Assembly: GCA_949825045.1 (NCBI GenBank)
Contig: OX463832.1
Coordinates: 22,376,552-22,440,551 of the forward strand
DNA: 64,000 nucleotides
From: Argyresthia goedartella
Lineage: Eukaryota; Arthropoda; Insecta; Lepidoptera; Argyresthiidae
Reading direction: 5' to 3'
Position numbers and translations under genes: made by a program. Shown piece by piece: positions 10,699 through 20,489 of this stretch. Position 1 is the first letter of the stretch, and the number at the start of each line of letters is the position of its first letter. The notes under the pieces are model-generated. The model worked only from the letters and a program-made list of their open reading frames with translations, searched no databases and was not told the DNA's origin.

Positions 10699-10961
10699 GA
10701 CGACCCGAATGGCCGAGTCGGCAGTGACCCTGCCTACGAAACCAAGGGTCCCGGGTTCGAGTCCCGGTGGGGGCAAATATTTGTTCTAATGAGAACGGAT
10801 GTTTGTACCCTAGTCATGGTTGTTTATCTATCTAAGTATAATATTTATCTATATAAGTATGTGTATCGTAGTCTAGCACCCAAGATACAGGGAATCCTAG
10901 TTTGGGGCTAGATCAATGTGTGTAAATGGCGTCCAAGGTATTATTATTATTATTATTATTA
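10699..10961 (+). mobile_element. SINE-A, full length
   Basis: The head GACGACCCGAATGGCCGAG, the B box GGGTTCGAGTCCC, the body GATACAGGGAATCCTAG and a (TTA)n tail are all intact. It is one of the cleaner copies. Confidence 0.93.
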
Positions 10962-11305
10962 GTTAGCGAATCACTTGGGCCGGTTTGTTTAAAAAAATAT
11001 ATATATGGACAAATTTCAATGTTTGAAATTGGTGCGAGTTCTACTCTGTTCTCACAGAACCACTCGTATATTTTAGTTTATATTTGTACTCGCCTTGATT
11101 AAGTAATTAAATTTATTTGCACAAACTTGTTATTTGATTGAAAACTTTCACGTCCACAAATTTAATCAAAGGACTTTCGAAAACTAAAATTATTCGCGGC
11201 ACTACCTAATTCGCGGTTCGCCGAATCGCAAAATGACTACAACTGTAACCAGGTTGATACAAATAATAGCGGATTGGGAAGACAAAATGATTTTTTTTCT
11301 ACTTT

Positions 11306-11756
11306 TTAAGGCGATACGTCGTCCGTGCAAAGGTCCCCGTTAATCTTCCTCTTAAATCTCCAGGTGGAAAGACCCGCAGTGTGAGAGGGACGGAATCGGG
11401 AAGAAATGAAAAACACGTAGCGGTAAACCACAGAAAAATTGTTTAAAAATAAACTACGCTATTTTGTTAAAAAGCTTTTTTAAGGATATTTTGCGAATAC
11501 ATAATATACATCTATTAAATGCAGTTCCATCATGAAATTATTTAGGATTTCAGAATTACAGGAAAAAATAAAACAATTTAGAGATGTTTTCGTAATTAAA
11601 TTCTATCGAGAAAATTTCATCCAATCGCGTTTTCCTTCAGTGAAAATCTTCATCAAATCCTCAATAAACGTTAAACCAAAAATCAAATCTGTAGATGACT
11701 TCATGGTAGAGTAAATGGATTCGAAAAAAACATCATTTTTTTTCGTAGCACCTTAA
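11306..11756 (+). mobile_element. REP-K element with a 60-codon frame
   Basis: It runs from TTAAGGCGATACGTCG to TTTCGTAGCACCTTAA, short imperfect inverted ends. Copies on the minus strand at 23345 and 16945 share the interior. Here 11532-11714 is open for 60 codons (start MKLFRISELQEKIK, end VDDFMVE). The copy at 23395-23577 keeps the same frame and stop without indels, but 15 of 16 codon differences are amino-acid changing, and the third copy has in-frame stops. The similarity is therefore DNA-level and not a protected protein. Confidence 0.65.
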
Positions 11757-12295
11757 GAACAGTAACTGTCAAAATTCCCATTTTTGTGGTTTTGTCTCAT
11801 AATATTTTCAAGTCAAATGTCGGTATTTTAACCACAAAATGTGTTTTTAAAATTTCATTTTTTAATCATACGATGCTGATAAAGACGAATCTCTTTTGTA
11901 CAAGTTTCATTTGCATTTCTTAAGAAATTTATTTTTCTGTTTATTTGACTACCTATTCTGCGATTTTTTATTTGAGGCCAGAAATGTAAACACTAGAAAC
12001 TGTCATGTTCTAGAACAAAACCGTTGACTTTGACATTAATATTATACTTTTTGTACTGGATAATTACAGTTGTTTGTTTACATTTCTAAACTCAAATAAA
12101 AATCGCAATAAAGGGTATAGGTAGTCAAATAAAACATGTCTGAAATAATGCAAATGAAGCTTGTACAAAAGAGGTTCGCCTTTATCAGCATCGTATAATT
12201 AAAAAATCAAATTTTAAAAACACAATTTGTGGTTAAAATACCAACATTTGACTTGAAAATATTATGAGACATAAGTATAGTCAAATACCGGATTT
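11757..12295. mobile_element. foldback element with about 190-bp arms
   Basis: Left-arm landmarks TGTCTCATAATATTTTCAAG, ATCATACGATGCTGATAAAG and TATTTGACTACCTAT recur inverted at 12118-12275. A spacer of about 80 bp separates the arms. A direct repeat TTTTTCGTAGCACC lies outside each end (about 11741-11754 and 12296-12309) and may be a long target duplication at the end of REP-K. No transposase is present. Confidence 0.75.
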
Positions 12296-12319
12296 CAAGC
12301 AAATTTTTCGTAGCACCCT

Positions 12320-12649
12320 GTAGAAGGCTCGATATCGACCTCGCCTCGTTACGCGCCCGGCTTATTTACATGTGTATCTTCACGACTTAGTGCCAGGGGG
12401 TGGACTGATGTGACGCGACCACTGATACGGGGTGAGTTCGTGTATCTTCGGGTGAGTTTGGAGAGATGAAGAAGTTAGAAATTGCTCACGCCGTTCTCAC
12501 GGAAATCGGGTAGGCAGAGACTGAATACCTCCACTTGGTGCGATCCTGGCAAACAATGTCTCTTCATATAACTAATTTGCCCGTTCACTAATGAATACGG
12601 CACCAATTTGCGAATAATATTATTATTCCCCTCCCCCCTTCCCCCTTCG
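12320..12649. other. unresolved repeat-like sequence
   Basis: It contains TCACGCCGTTCTCACGG and GGGTAGGCAGAGACTG, phrases I associate with a common lepidopteran short repeat, but no complete ends or tRNA head can be drawn. No gene seen. Confidence 0.35.
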
Positions 12650-12818
12650 ACCAAAAGAGGAATGTCATTTATAAGTTTAAGGCGTCTGTCGGTGTGTCTG
12701 TATGTCTGTCCATGATACCCTGGCCGTCAACTGGTAGACAGATTTGAATGCGTTTTTTTTTTTGTAAATGGTGTAGTAGAGTCCTCTGCCATGGTTCTTA
12801 GATATGTTTTATTTGACA
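12650..12818 (+). mobile_element. REP-V element, one unit
   Basis: It matches the opening of REP-V at 36895: AGTTTAAGGCGTCTGTC, then CCTGGCCGTCAACTGGTAGA and TAGTAGAGTCCTCTGCCATG. Only one internal unit is present. Confidence 0.55.
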
Positions 12819-12909
12819 ACCGGTGACGCTGCCTACGTAGCTGACGGTCCTGGGTTCGAATCCCGGTAGGGGCAAATATTTGTTGATGAGCATGAATATG
12901 TGTGTCTTA

Positions 12910-13124
12910 CGCCCATTTGCACTAAACTTAAGTTAGGCTTGTCCTAGCTAAGATTCACCTAAGCCTCAGAACAGCCTAGCTACAATATTTGATTGCACTG
13001 ACAGATTGGACTTAGGAATGGCTTAGGGTTAGTACAATCATTTTTTTTTGCAAGGAGCAGCTTAAACAAGGCAGGAAAGAACTTAGGCGATTCTTATGTT
13101 TAGTGCATGTTTAGATAACGGGTG
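12910..13124. mobile_element. MITE-3, 215 bp, TTA target duplication (PIF/Harbinger-like)
   Basis: Ends CGCCCATTTGCACTAAAC and an inverted counterpart finishing AACGGGTG are flanked by TTA at 12907-12909 and 13125-13127. A 3-bp TTA/TAA duplication is the rule for PIF/Harbinger elements. A second copy at 17945 has the same termini and interior. It sits inside SINE-B. Confidence 0.85.
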
Positions 13125-13143
13125 TTAGTCTTGGATATTTTCT

Positions 13144-14202
13144 ATGTATTCACATAATCTCGATGAACGAAGCTGGCCCCAATCCGCCCTTCCAATCAGA
13201 CACGGTGGCTTGGGGATCCGGAAAATCTCAGATGTGGCGCTCCCGGCCTTCCTGTCTTCAGCCCATAGCTCACGTGATCTCTATGGTAAAATCATAAACC
13301 CATCACTCGGTGATGTGGAGGTCACGTGTCTGGTCGAGGCCAGGAATGCCTGGACGCAAGCCTGTCCGAGGCAAAATTTTCCAACAAATTTAAACTCTCA
13401 ACGGCTATGGGACGAGCCGCTATGCATTAAAACCCGCGAAGATCTGGTAAAAACGGCTAGTGGTCCAGCAGTGCGCGCTCGTCCCCTAGCTACCAGGGAG
13501 AAGGAGTCAGGACACTGGCTGCGCGCAATCCCATCAACGCACTTTGGCACCCTGCTTGACCGTACCACCCATACCCTCGCCGTTTGCCTGCGACTCGGCG
13601 TAAAGACAAACGAAATCCATCGGTGCCGCTGCGGTGCTAGGGTGGACCAACTAGGCCACCACGGCCTCTCCTGCAAACGCAGAGCCGGTCGGTGGTCCCG
13701 TCATGCCAATCTTAATGACGTCATCCGTCGGGCCCTTGCCAGCTGTGGCGTGCCAGCAATACTTGAACCCAATGGACTGGCACGCGACGATGGCAAGAGG
13801 CCAGACGGGATGACGCTCATTCCCTGGCAGAGCGGGAGGCCGCTAGTATGGGACGCGACCTGCGTAGATACGCTGGCACCGTGTCACCTTTCGGCAACCT
13901 CAGCCACAGCCGGCGCTGCGGCGGCAGCAGCAGAGTGTCTCAAAACCCGCAAATACGCCGCACTCGGCGACGACTATTTGTTTATGCCGTTCGGCTTTGA
14001 GACCCTTGGGCCGTGGGGCCCTGACGCTCGAAGAGTCCTCAAAGACATCTCTAAGAGGCTCGTCGAAGCGTCAGGGGACCGCAGAGCTGGCGCCTACCTC
14101 GCTCAACGCATCAGTATTGCGATACAGCGAGGTAACAGTGCCAGCGTCTTGGGCACCCTCCCGCCCGGCAGTGAACTCAGGGAATTTTTTAATTTAGTTT
14201 AG
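13144..14202 (+). CDS. C-terminal fragment of a LINE polyprotein (CCHC plus endonuclease-like tail)
   Basis: This 352-codon frame is open to its own stop. The annotated ATG probably lies in flanking SINE-B; LINE similarity starts near LDERSWPQSALPIRHGGLG, the end of a reverse transcriptase thumb region. Next come a zinc-knuckle-like CRCG...GHHGLSC cluster, a WSRHANLND motif, KRPDG, then VWDATCVDTLA. The order CCHC, RH, RPD and a downstream acidic residue matches the restriction-like endonuclease tail of R2-type LINEs; the usual catalytic lysine is not obvious. The frame ends IQRGNSASVLGTLPPGSEL. The catalytic reverse transcriptase is missing, so this is a 5'-truncated insertion and not an autonomous gene. 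Related tails are at 21339, 36110 and 39160. Clade assignment is tentative. Confidence 0.75.
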   Translation: MYSHNLDERSWPQSALPIRHGGLGIRKISDVALPAFLSSAHSSRDLYGKIINPSLGDVEVTCLVEARNAWTQACPRQNFPTNLNSQRLWDEPLCIKTREDLVKTASGPAVRARPLATREKESGHWLRAIPSTHFGTLLDRTTHTLAVCLRLGVKTNEIHRCRCGARVDQLGHHGLSCKRRAGRWSRHANLNDVIRRALASCGVPAILEPNGLARDDGKRPDGMTLIPWQSGRPLVWDATCVDTLAPCHLSATSATAGAAAAAAECLKTRKYAALGDDYLFMPFGFETLGPWGPDARRVLKDISKRLVEASGDRRAGAYLAQRISIAIQRGNSASVLGTLPPGSELREFFNLV

Positions 14203-14424
14203 TGCAGTTATAGTTTAGTTTTAGTTTATAATATATAATAGGTAAAAACTGTTTCTAAAATTTTGAAAGTGCATTATAACATCCAAGACACAGTATTTAT
14301 GTCTATTAAATATATCGTCATCTAATATCGATAGCACACGCCTCGTTGAGCATAGTATGGGCCTAGATCTTGCAATCTTACACTTATCGTGTAAGATTGT
14401 CCTCTGATATTAAAATCGACTCGG

Positions 14425-15010
14425 TAGTTCGGTCAAAAGTAATCAGCTTAACACTAAATATCGGTCAAACGGGTAGTTTAACCTCTCAAAAAGCGAGGGT
14501 AGTTGGGACGGGTCACGATTTTCAATCTTATGCCATGGTAATACAATTTAAAACCTGTAACGGAAAAGTGGCGTTAGCTAACGCCGGTTGTATTCAGGAG
14601 GATTATGCTTTTTTGTAGTTGATATTAATAAAACTTCACAGCGATGGTTCTTTAATAAAACGTATTTAAGAATCATTAAAACAAAGTATACTGCCAACAA
14701 AAATCACCGCATTAAAATCCCTCCACCCTTTTGACCGCTCTTTCTGTTAAACTACTGAACAGATTTGAACAAAACATATCTAAGATACACCACGATAAAG
14801 TCAACTACCAACGACAGTAAACCGCATTAAAATCTGTCCAGCCGTTTGACCGCTATTTTTAGTTTAGCTTATATATTTTTAGCTATTCAACCGATTTTAA
14901 CAAAACATATCAGAGAACCATCGCAAGGAAGTAAACTACCATATGAAAAAAGCGCATTAAAATCCATCCACTCGTTTAACCGCTAGGGTGCCACAGGCAG
15001 ACATACAGAC
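14425..15010 (-). mobile_element. REP-V element with about three degenerate units
   Basis: Units near CCGCATTAAAATC...CCACCCTTTTGACCGCT recur at intervals of roughly 115-125 bp (14708, 14822, 14952). They are the reverse complement of the units at 36965-37330. The part at 14425-14476 is in plus orientation and is separated from the rest by MITE-5. Confidence 0.6.
14482..14601. mobile_element. MITE-5 copy 2 (piggyBac-like)
   Basis: Starts CCTCTCAAAAAGCGAGG after TTAA (14478-14481) and ends TTCAGGAGG before ATTA, a one-base-decayed TTAA. The interior GCGTTAGCTAACGCCGG and GGTAATACAATTTAAAACC matches the copies at 7831 and 38722. It interrupts REP-V. Confidence 0.7.
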
Positions 15011-15132
15011 ACACGGTTGCCAGATGCTCAAAAGCCTAGACTTGACCTGAAGTCCGGGCACAATGTTCTGAGCAACTTTACTTACTACGAAACCAATTTG
15101 ATGGGAGCAACTCTATTTTTCACTTTTTCGTA

Positions 15133-15317
15133 CAACACAAATAAACATGAACATTTACATACAGGCCCATACATTGTTTCTGGCCCCACACTAGGATACC
15201 CTGTGTCGTGGGAACCACATATAAACATCCAAGACCAGTTTTTTTTTCCGGGGATCGAACCCGGGACCTCTCGCATGGTAGGCAGAGCCACAACCGCTGT
15301 GCCACAGAGGTCGTCAA
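15133..15317 (-). mobile_element. SINE-C copy
   Basis: On the minus strand: GACCTCTGTGGCACAGCGG, CATGCGAGAGGTCCCGGGTT with a B box (GGGTTCGATCCCC), then the core ACACAGGGTATCCTAGTGTG and a tail with CATGTTTATTTG. The three overlapping short frames here are repeat artefacts. Confidence 0.88.
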
Positions 15318-15547
15318 AATCATTTGACCGTTCGGCCCAAAAATGTACGGACATGTTAAAATTTGGGTTACGCTAATAGGTTTTCTAGTAAAAGTCGTTC
15401 AGAATAATGTCCCTAAAACCGCATAACATATGACCACACCATACACCCTGTTACAGTTATCGCATTTGAATAAATGTTTTTATGTTTGACTTTACCATCG
15501 TCACACGAAACGCCCGAACCCCCGCCTCGTTAGCTAAGTGAACCCTA

Positions 15548-15977
15548 AAAATAACAAGCCAAGTGTAAGTCGGAGTTGCGCACAGAGTGTTCCAACACAA
15601 ATAGTTTTTTTTTATTATAAAACTACTTTAAGGTTTTACGGCTTTTCATCTTTACTTGTACTATAATACCTAGATTTGTGCAAAATTTTCACAGGCTTCA
15701 CACCTTTTTTCGCACGTTCATTGCTTCTGGCCCTACACTAGGGTACTCTGCAGCCTGGGAACAAGAAACATCAACGTCACACGCATATAAACTTCCAAGA
15801 CCTCCTGGGTTTTTTCTTCCCGCCAGCATTGATTCGAACCTCGGACCTCTCGTGATTAATTGATAGACATTAATTTCAGATTGAAACCTCCACGCGTTCT
15901 TGAGAAAAGAGCCGACAGCGAAGTGATCCTACTTGTTCGGGTTTCTTTTCTCCTTTTATGGCACGGAACCCTAAAAA
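15548..15977 (+). mobile_element. REP-P element, decayed, split by SINE-C
   Basis: The left part starts AAGCCAAGTGTAAGTCGGAG with GTGTTCCAACAC. The right part is GACAGCGAAGTGATCCTACTT through GCACGGAACCCTA. Both parts are diverged from other copies, and a SINE-C copy lies between. Confidence 0.55.
15695..15870 (-). mobile_element. SINE-C copy, decayed, inside REP-P
   Basis: TTGCTTCTGGCCCTACACTA, GGGTACTCTGCAGC, CTTCCAAGACCTCCTGGG and ATTCGAACCTCGGACCTCTC follow SINE-C in reverse. The A-box half is lost. Confidence 0.7.
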
Positions 15978-16051
15978 CGTGACCTGGTACGCTAAAACAG
16001 ATTTGACTTCGTAATATTTTCACTAATTATAACGAAATGACCAGCACCGCG

Positions 16052-16110
16052 CGCGTGTGTGTGTGTGTGTATGTATGGCGTATGTGAGTGTGTGCGAGGG
16101 TGGGTGTGTA
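16052..16110. repeat. GT microsatellite
   Basis: GCGCGTGTGTGTGTGTGTG followed by a degenerate GT/GA-rich run. Short frames on both strands come from it. Confidence 0.8.
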
Positions 16111-16249
16111 GGGTTCATAATTAGTGAAATTTATGAGACTACCGCCTCCCAGGGGCAAGGGGCGACCGTACACGGAGTATACGATAATTTTGCTGAAACT
16201 TGCAAACACCAAACGTGCTTCAATCAATATATACCTCATGGCGTTTAAT

Positions 16250-16790
16250 ATAAACCATGGCTCACAGTTATATCTGTCACCGTAAGATGGTCAAAACCGT
16301 TAGTTGATAAACTAACGTTTTTTTTTCTCGTTAGTTGGTTAACTTTCTTCAGATAGTAAACTGTAACGTACTGCTTACTCTATGTCGCGTTAGTTGATAA
16401 ACTAACAGTTAAAGCCGTTATATAGTAAACTGGTTTAAACTTGAATTGTAAACGAAATACCAGGGCAAACACTGCGGTAGCTTAGATGAAGACTAGAGTA
16501 TTTTTATTAGGTTGACATGTAAGAACAAAAGAAACGTAAATTCTAAACCTTGTCGGTCTTCTTTACTATCTGCCGATAGTTGATCAACTAACGGTTTTGA
16601 CTATCCTACGGTGAGTTATAGATTTTATCGATAACTGTCACACAAGACAACAAAGGAGTTGTTTGTAGTCCGTATACCACACGAGCTGATGCCCGCTCAA
16701 TATGTGGGGACCCCGGACATAACAGGGAGGTCTGATTACTGGGCATGGGGAATTCCATTTTTCCCCCCTCCAACAAAAAAAAAACGTTTA
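16250..16790 (+). mobile_element. REP-Q element interrupted by a MITE
   Basis: CCATGGCTCACAG before the MITE and GTTTGTAGTCCGTATACCAC, GAGCTGATGCCCGCTCAATA and CTGGGCATGGGGAATTCC after it match the uninterrupted copy at 40600-40785. It ends near an A run. No coding capacity. Confidence 0.65.
16278..16613. mobile_element. MITE, 336 bp, 31-bp inverted termini and subterminal palindromes
   Basis: Ends CACCGTAAGATGGTCAAAAC and GTTTTGACTATCCTACGGTG are inverted and extend to CGTTAGTTGAT. The motif GTTAGTTGATAAACTAAC, itself palindromic, recurs near both ends and in the middle. A REP-F-derived stretch (GGGCAAACACTGCGGTAGC, GACATGTAAGAACAA) lies inside at 16455-16535. AGTTATA occurs close to both flanks and may be a 7-8 bp target duplication, which would suggest hAT. 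Confidence 0.75.
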
Positions 16791-16944
16791 ATATAAATTC
16801 TCTATATAACAGACTAATCTGTTAATTTTACCTACTGATGCAACTGTTTAATAGGGATTATCGGGACTTCTTGAACTGACAGATAGACGGACAACAAAGT
16901 TATCCTACAAGGGTTCATTTTTTCCTTAAATATATTAAATACGA

Positions 16945-17160
16945 AAAAATAATGGGGTTTTTTCGAATCCATTTACTCCACCATGAAGTCATCAACAGAT
17001 TAGACTTTTAGGTTAACGTTTATTGAGTATTTGAGTAAGATTTTCAATGAAGGAAAACGCGATTGGATGAAATTTTCTCGATAGAATTTAATTACGAAAA
17101 CACCTCTAAATTGTTTTATTTTTTCCTGTTATTCTGAAATGACCTTGCATATACCGTATT
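16945..17160 (-). mobile_element. REP-K element, copy 2
   Basis: TTCGAATCCATTTACTCCAC, ATGAAGTCATC and TCTCGATAGAATTTAATTAC follow REP-K backwards. The frame kept in the other two copies has two in-frame stops here. Confidence 0.65.
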
Positions 17161-17174
17161 ATAAGCAGGAGTCC

Positions 17175-17305
17175 TTAATATCTTAATATGTGTCCTAAGC
17201 ACTTGGCTCTTCTGTTTTCTACGGTTCTTCTGATACCTCGGGTTTCTTTAGTCATTCTTAAGACCTCCTTCGTTTGTTCTTTTCTCTCTCCAGCTAATAT
17301 ATCTG
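17175..17305 (-). pseudogene. possible LINE C-terminal scrap
   Basis: Minus-strand translation contains RRAKCLGHILRY preceded by VLRMTKETRG. This resembles the RAKWLGH segment near the end of RTE-type LINE proteins. It is only about 40 codons and ends at a stop; REP-F sequence abuts it. The identification rests on this motif alone. Confidence 0.35.
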
Positions 17306-17319
17306 TCAAAGTCATATTA

Positions 17320-17700
17320 TATTTATGTTTATGTTTAAACGACCACCAAAAATGCACCTATTTTACTACCAATAAATTCAAAACGACCGCCAGAATTAGT
17401 AAACGACCACCAAATTGTGTTTGGACAAATGATCAACAAACTTCTTTTTATGTTTTGTGTACTTAAGTTTATGTTTTAAGTATTTTTTGTTGTTCTTACA
17501 TGTTCAACCTAACACGAAGAATAAAGGGGGCTTCGCTTCGCTCACCCCCTTTACCACCTAAACTACCGCAGTATTTTGCCCTGATATTTTCTGCAACTTT
17601 TGGTGATCATTTACCCATTTTGGGTAGGAAAAAATATTTTGGTGGTCATTTAAATTGTTCTCATATATTTACTCGTTTGAGGTCAATTTTGCCAGTGTCA
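17320..17700 (+). mobile_element. REP-F element
   Basis: It holds recurring (A)AACGACCACCAAA-type words, GTACTTAAGTTTATGTTTTA, TTGTTCTTACATGTTCAACC, GGCTTCGCTTCGCTCACCCC and CGCAGTATTTTGCCCTGATA. Inverted GGTGATCATTTA words lie at the far end. Copies are at 52440 (minus), 56145 and 60055 (minus). It is non-coding. Confidence 0.75.
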
Positions 17701-17944
17701 AGTGTATTTGAAAGATCACGGGACGTATATTTTTGAACTCAACCTCAGATGAATGAAACTCTTTGCTTCCACCCACGCCAGCGCCAGTGCACCAAAGGCG
17801 GTCAGAGCTACCATAGCTCTCACAAAACTACCACGAATTATCCAGCTCGGTAGCTGTTTGGATACACCTTGCGATTTATGTGTTACTGCGCAAATCCAAT
17901 AGTTTGACATTGTCTTATTTATCCTTTGTTTCCTGCGATGGTTA

Positions 17945-18418
17945 CCCCCATTTACACTAAACGTTAGTTAGGCTTGTCCTAGTTAAGAATCACCTAAGCC
18001 TAATAACAGCCTAGCTAAAAAAAAAATATTGCACTGACTGATTGGACTTAATAATAATAATAATAATAATACCTTGGACACTATTTACACACATTGATCT
18101 AGCCCCAAACTAGGATTCCCTGTATCTTGGGTACTAGACAACGATACACATACTTATATAGATAAATATTATACTTAGATAGGTAAACAACCATGACTAG
18201 GGTACAAACGTTCTCATCAAACAAATATTTGACCCCACCGAGACTCGAATTCGGGACCCTTGGCTTCGTAGGCAGGGTCACTGCCGACTCGGCCATTCGG
18301 GTCGTCAGGAATGGCTTAGGAATGGCTTAGGGTTAGTGCAATCAATTTCTTTGCTAGGAGCAGCCTAAACAAGTAAGGAAAGAACTTAGGCGATTCTTAT
18401 GTTTAGGGCAAACGGGTG
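17945..18418. mobile_element. MITE-3 copy 2, interrupted by SINE-A
   Basis: Ends CCCCCATTTACACTAAACG and GCAAACGGGTG are flanked by TTA (17942-17944 and 18419-18421). With SINE-A removed the length is about 216 bp, like the copy at 12910. Confidence 0.85.
18050..18307 (-). mobile_element. SINE-A, full length, nested in MITE-3
   Basis: An AAT run leads to ACCTTGGACACTATTTACAC and ends CGGCCATTCGGGTCGTC, so the whole SINE reads on the minus strand. The host MITE sequence continues on both sides. The host word AGGAATGGCTTA is doubled just right of the insertion. Confidence 0.92.
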
Positions 18419-18604
18419 TTAGTCTCGAGTCTAGAACGATGATTACTTAGTTCTAAACAAAAATCAACCTTCAGTCATTCAGGCTCCCTTTCGTTTTGTA
18501 AGCGAAAGAAGAAGAAGGAGATTGACGCTAGTTTGTCCCGTTTTTTGATGGCACATTTTAGAGGTAAAATAACTGTGAACAGTCTGGGGGGGGAGGGGGG
18601 GCGG

Positions 18605-18725
18605 AGGTTGCCACAATGTCTTATGCCAATTTATTTTAGGATCCTAAACTGAGCGCAAAAATACCATGGCCTCTTGAAACAAGTCTTGGTACTAGGCAAA
18701 CTAGTGGTTATGTGAGACCATTAGA
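18605..18725. mobile_element. MITE-4 copy, truncated
   Basis: GGTTGCCACAATGTC, TGCCAATTTATTTTAGG and AAACAAGTCTTGGTACTAGG match the left two-thirds of MITE-4 at 36665. The right end is absent. Confidence 0.6.
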
Positions 18726-18729
18726 CCTC

Positions 18730-20255
18730 GCTTCAATCACAGAATACTTAATAGTACTACGTACAGAAAGATCACTCCGCAAATACACTTAAATAAATAG
18801 CTACTCTCGCTGTGCGACAATAAAGCGCAATCTAGCTCGCACGTGCGCTACGTACAACAATCGCTAAGCACCTACAGAATCGGTTGCCCCGCCCATGCAG
18901 GCTAGATTGCGCCGCATCACTACGCCTGAGAGCTTCTTTTACTCTGACATCACAAGGTCGTCCTGTAAACTCCTGTCTCGCCTGATCACGGTAGGGTTAC
19001 CTATGTGCGATTATTTGTGTTTGTGAACTTGAGTCCACTCTATCTAAGAGAGGTGTTATTAGTACTTATTCAGGCTATTGGCCTAAAGTTCTAAGGCTAG
19101 GTAGGTACCTTCTTACTTGCGTAATTATAATCCCACCAAAAACATTCTGTAAAAAACTAGCCAAGTCTCGATGGAGTTGCTTGTTTATCTCTAAAAAGTA
19201 ATGAAATCTAGACACTAGTCGTGCCAAGTCTAAGGTTCCTTACTGCGATTTCTTTATTATTATAGTTAATGTTGTGTGACTTGGTCGTTGAACATTCTTT
19301 ATAATTATTAAATTCGAAACTTTGCTTTCGCTTAACTTCGGAACTAAATGACCTACAGACTTGAAATTTTGGACTTTAAGTATGTGATTATAGCTTACTG
19401 GATGACGAAAATTTCTGCATCCTGGTCTTATCCAGAGGTTCTCAAATAGGGGCCTGAAAATGCGGCGAAATGGTTCCAATAAAGGATGGTACGGCAGTAT
19501 TTGCTTCGCGCTTGACTTGGCGGGAGCACTGCCGTGCCCCCCGATTACTTTTATACTGGGTCTAAAGAGTTTACTTTTAGGTAAACAAAAAGGTATTCAA
19601 TTAAAAAGGAATCAAATTTTATTTGTGAACTACTTTAGACACCCTAAAATGTTAGGTACCTACTTAAGTCATTGTTGTTGCAAAAATCACAGAAAAGTTG
19701 CTTAGGAGCGGCTAGCGCGCGAGGCGACTGCGAGCCAAGCGAGCGGCAAAATAACTGAATTCCCGTCGGTCGGGTTGGCCGGTCGAACGTACCTTAACTT
19801 TCTTATTTATACTATGCCTAAACTATTGAGTGAGACCCTCCTGCTTCAATTTCAAAAATAGAAAAGCTGCAGCAAACTTCCACAAATCATCGCTAGTTTT
19901 ACAGTCGTCATTTGTCAGAGATACAGAATTGTGCTACTGATTGGTGACTGTGATAAATAGAGAATAGGGGAGCAGGTCTGTTACCTGCAATATTACCGTA
20001 GTATTCTTGTAAAGAGTACAGTGGTAATTAGAAGGTTGGTCCATTTATATTGTTCAAATGTTCACCTATTGTGATGCTAATGCTAATGGGAATCAGGTAT
20101 TTTAGCTTAAAAGTTTTGTAAGTTTTCCGTAATGTCTGGTTTCTGGTAAGTTTGGCAAATTCCAGACATTTTTTCAATACTCCTTATTTACTGCAAGTAA
20201 TCATTTTACCATTCTTTAAATTACTGTGAATTGTTGGAAAACTGGACTTCTACAC
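18730..20255. other. no gene recognised
   Basis: A long mixed stretch. GCGCAATCTAGC (18830) recurs inverted at 18902, and GACATCACAAGG is a phrase I know from lepidopteran repeats. Frames at 19240-19479 (minus) and 19460-19705 (plus) show no domain. No exon can be supported. Confidence 0.35.
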
Positions 20256-20259
20256 ACAA

Positions 20260-20345
20260 ACTTATGTATGCACCTGGTTACGAGCATGGAGTTTGAAAGT
20301 AGCCGCACCAATAACTTTGTAAACTACATTTTGCGATCTAAATTC
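20260..20345 (-). mobile_element. REP-R/REP-P shared module
   Basis: CACCTGGTTACGAGCATGG, AAAGTAGCCGCACCAATAAC and TTTGTAAACTACATTTTGCG form the module common to REP-R and REP-P, here isolated. Confidence 0.6.
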
Positions 20346-20489
20346 CAACATATTAATTTTTGACTGAAACTAGTGGTTCGACATACATACATACTTAAAC
20401 ATATTGTCACGACTGACGGACAAAAGACTTTATTTCAGGTGCTTGAATTTACCAATTACTATGCGGGTCTTTTGAGCACAATAGGGGTA

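Larger units (their letters stand above)
12820..14402 (+). mobile_element. SINE-B copy split by a MITE and a LINE
   Basis: The head (ACGGTCCTGGGTTCGAATCC, GATGAGCATGAATATG) lies at 12820-12909. A short middle, GTCTTGGATATTTTCTATG, follows at 13125-13155. The tail, ATTAAATATATCGTCATCTA to GTGTAAGATTGTCCT, lies at 14290-14402. The pieces rejoin in the order seen in the uninterrupted copy at 44410 when the two inserts are removed. Confidence 0.75.

Noticed and set aside
13398..13676. 92-codon minus-strand frame
   Set aside because: Antisense shadow of the LINE tail at 13144-14202.
18820..18915. Inverted GCGCAATCTAGC words as a MITE
   Set aside because: Only 12 bases match, no second copy is in the window and no flanking duplication is visible.
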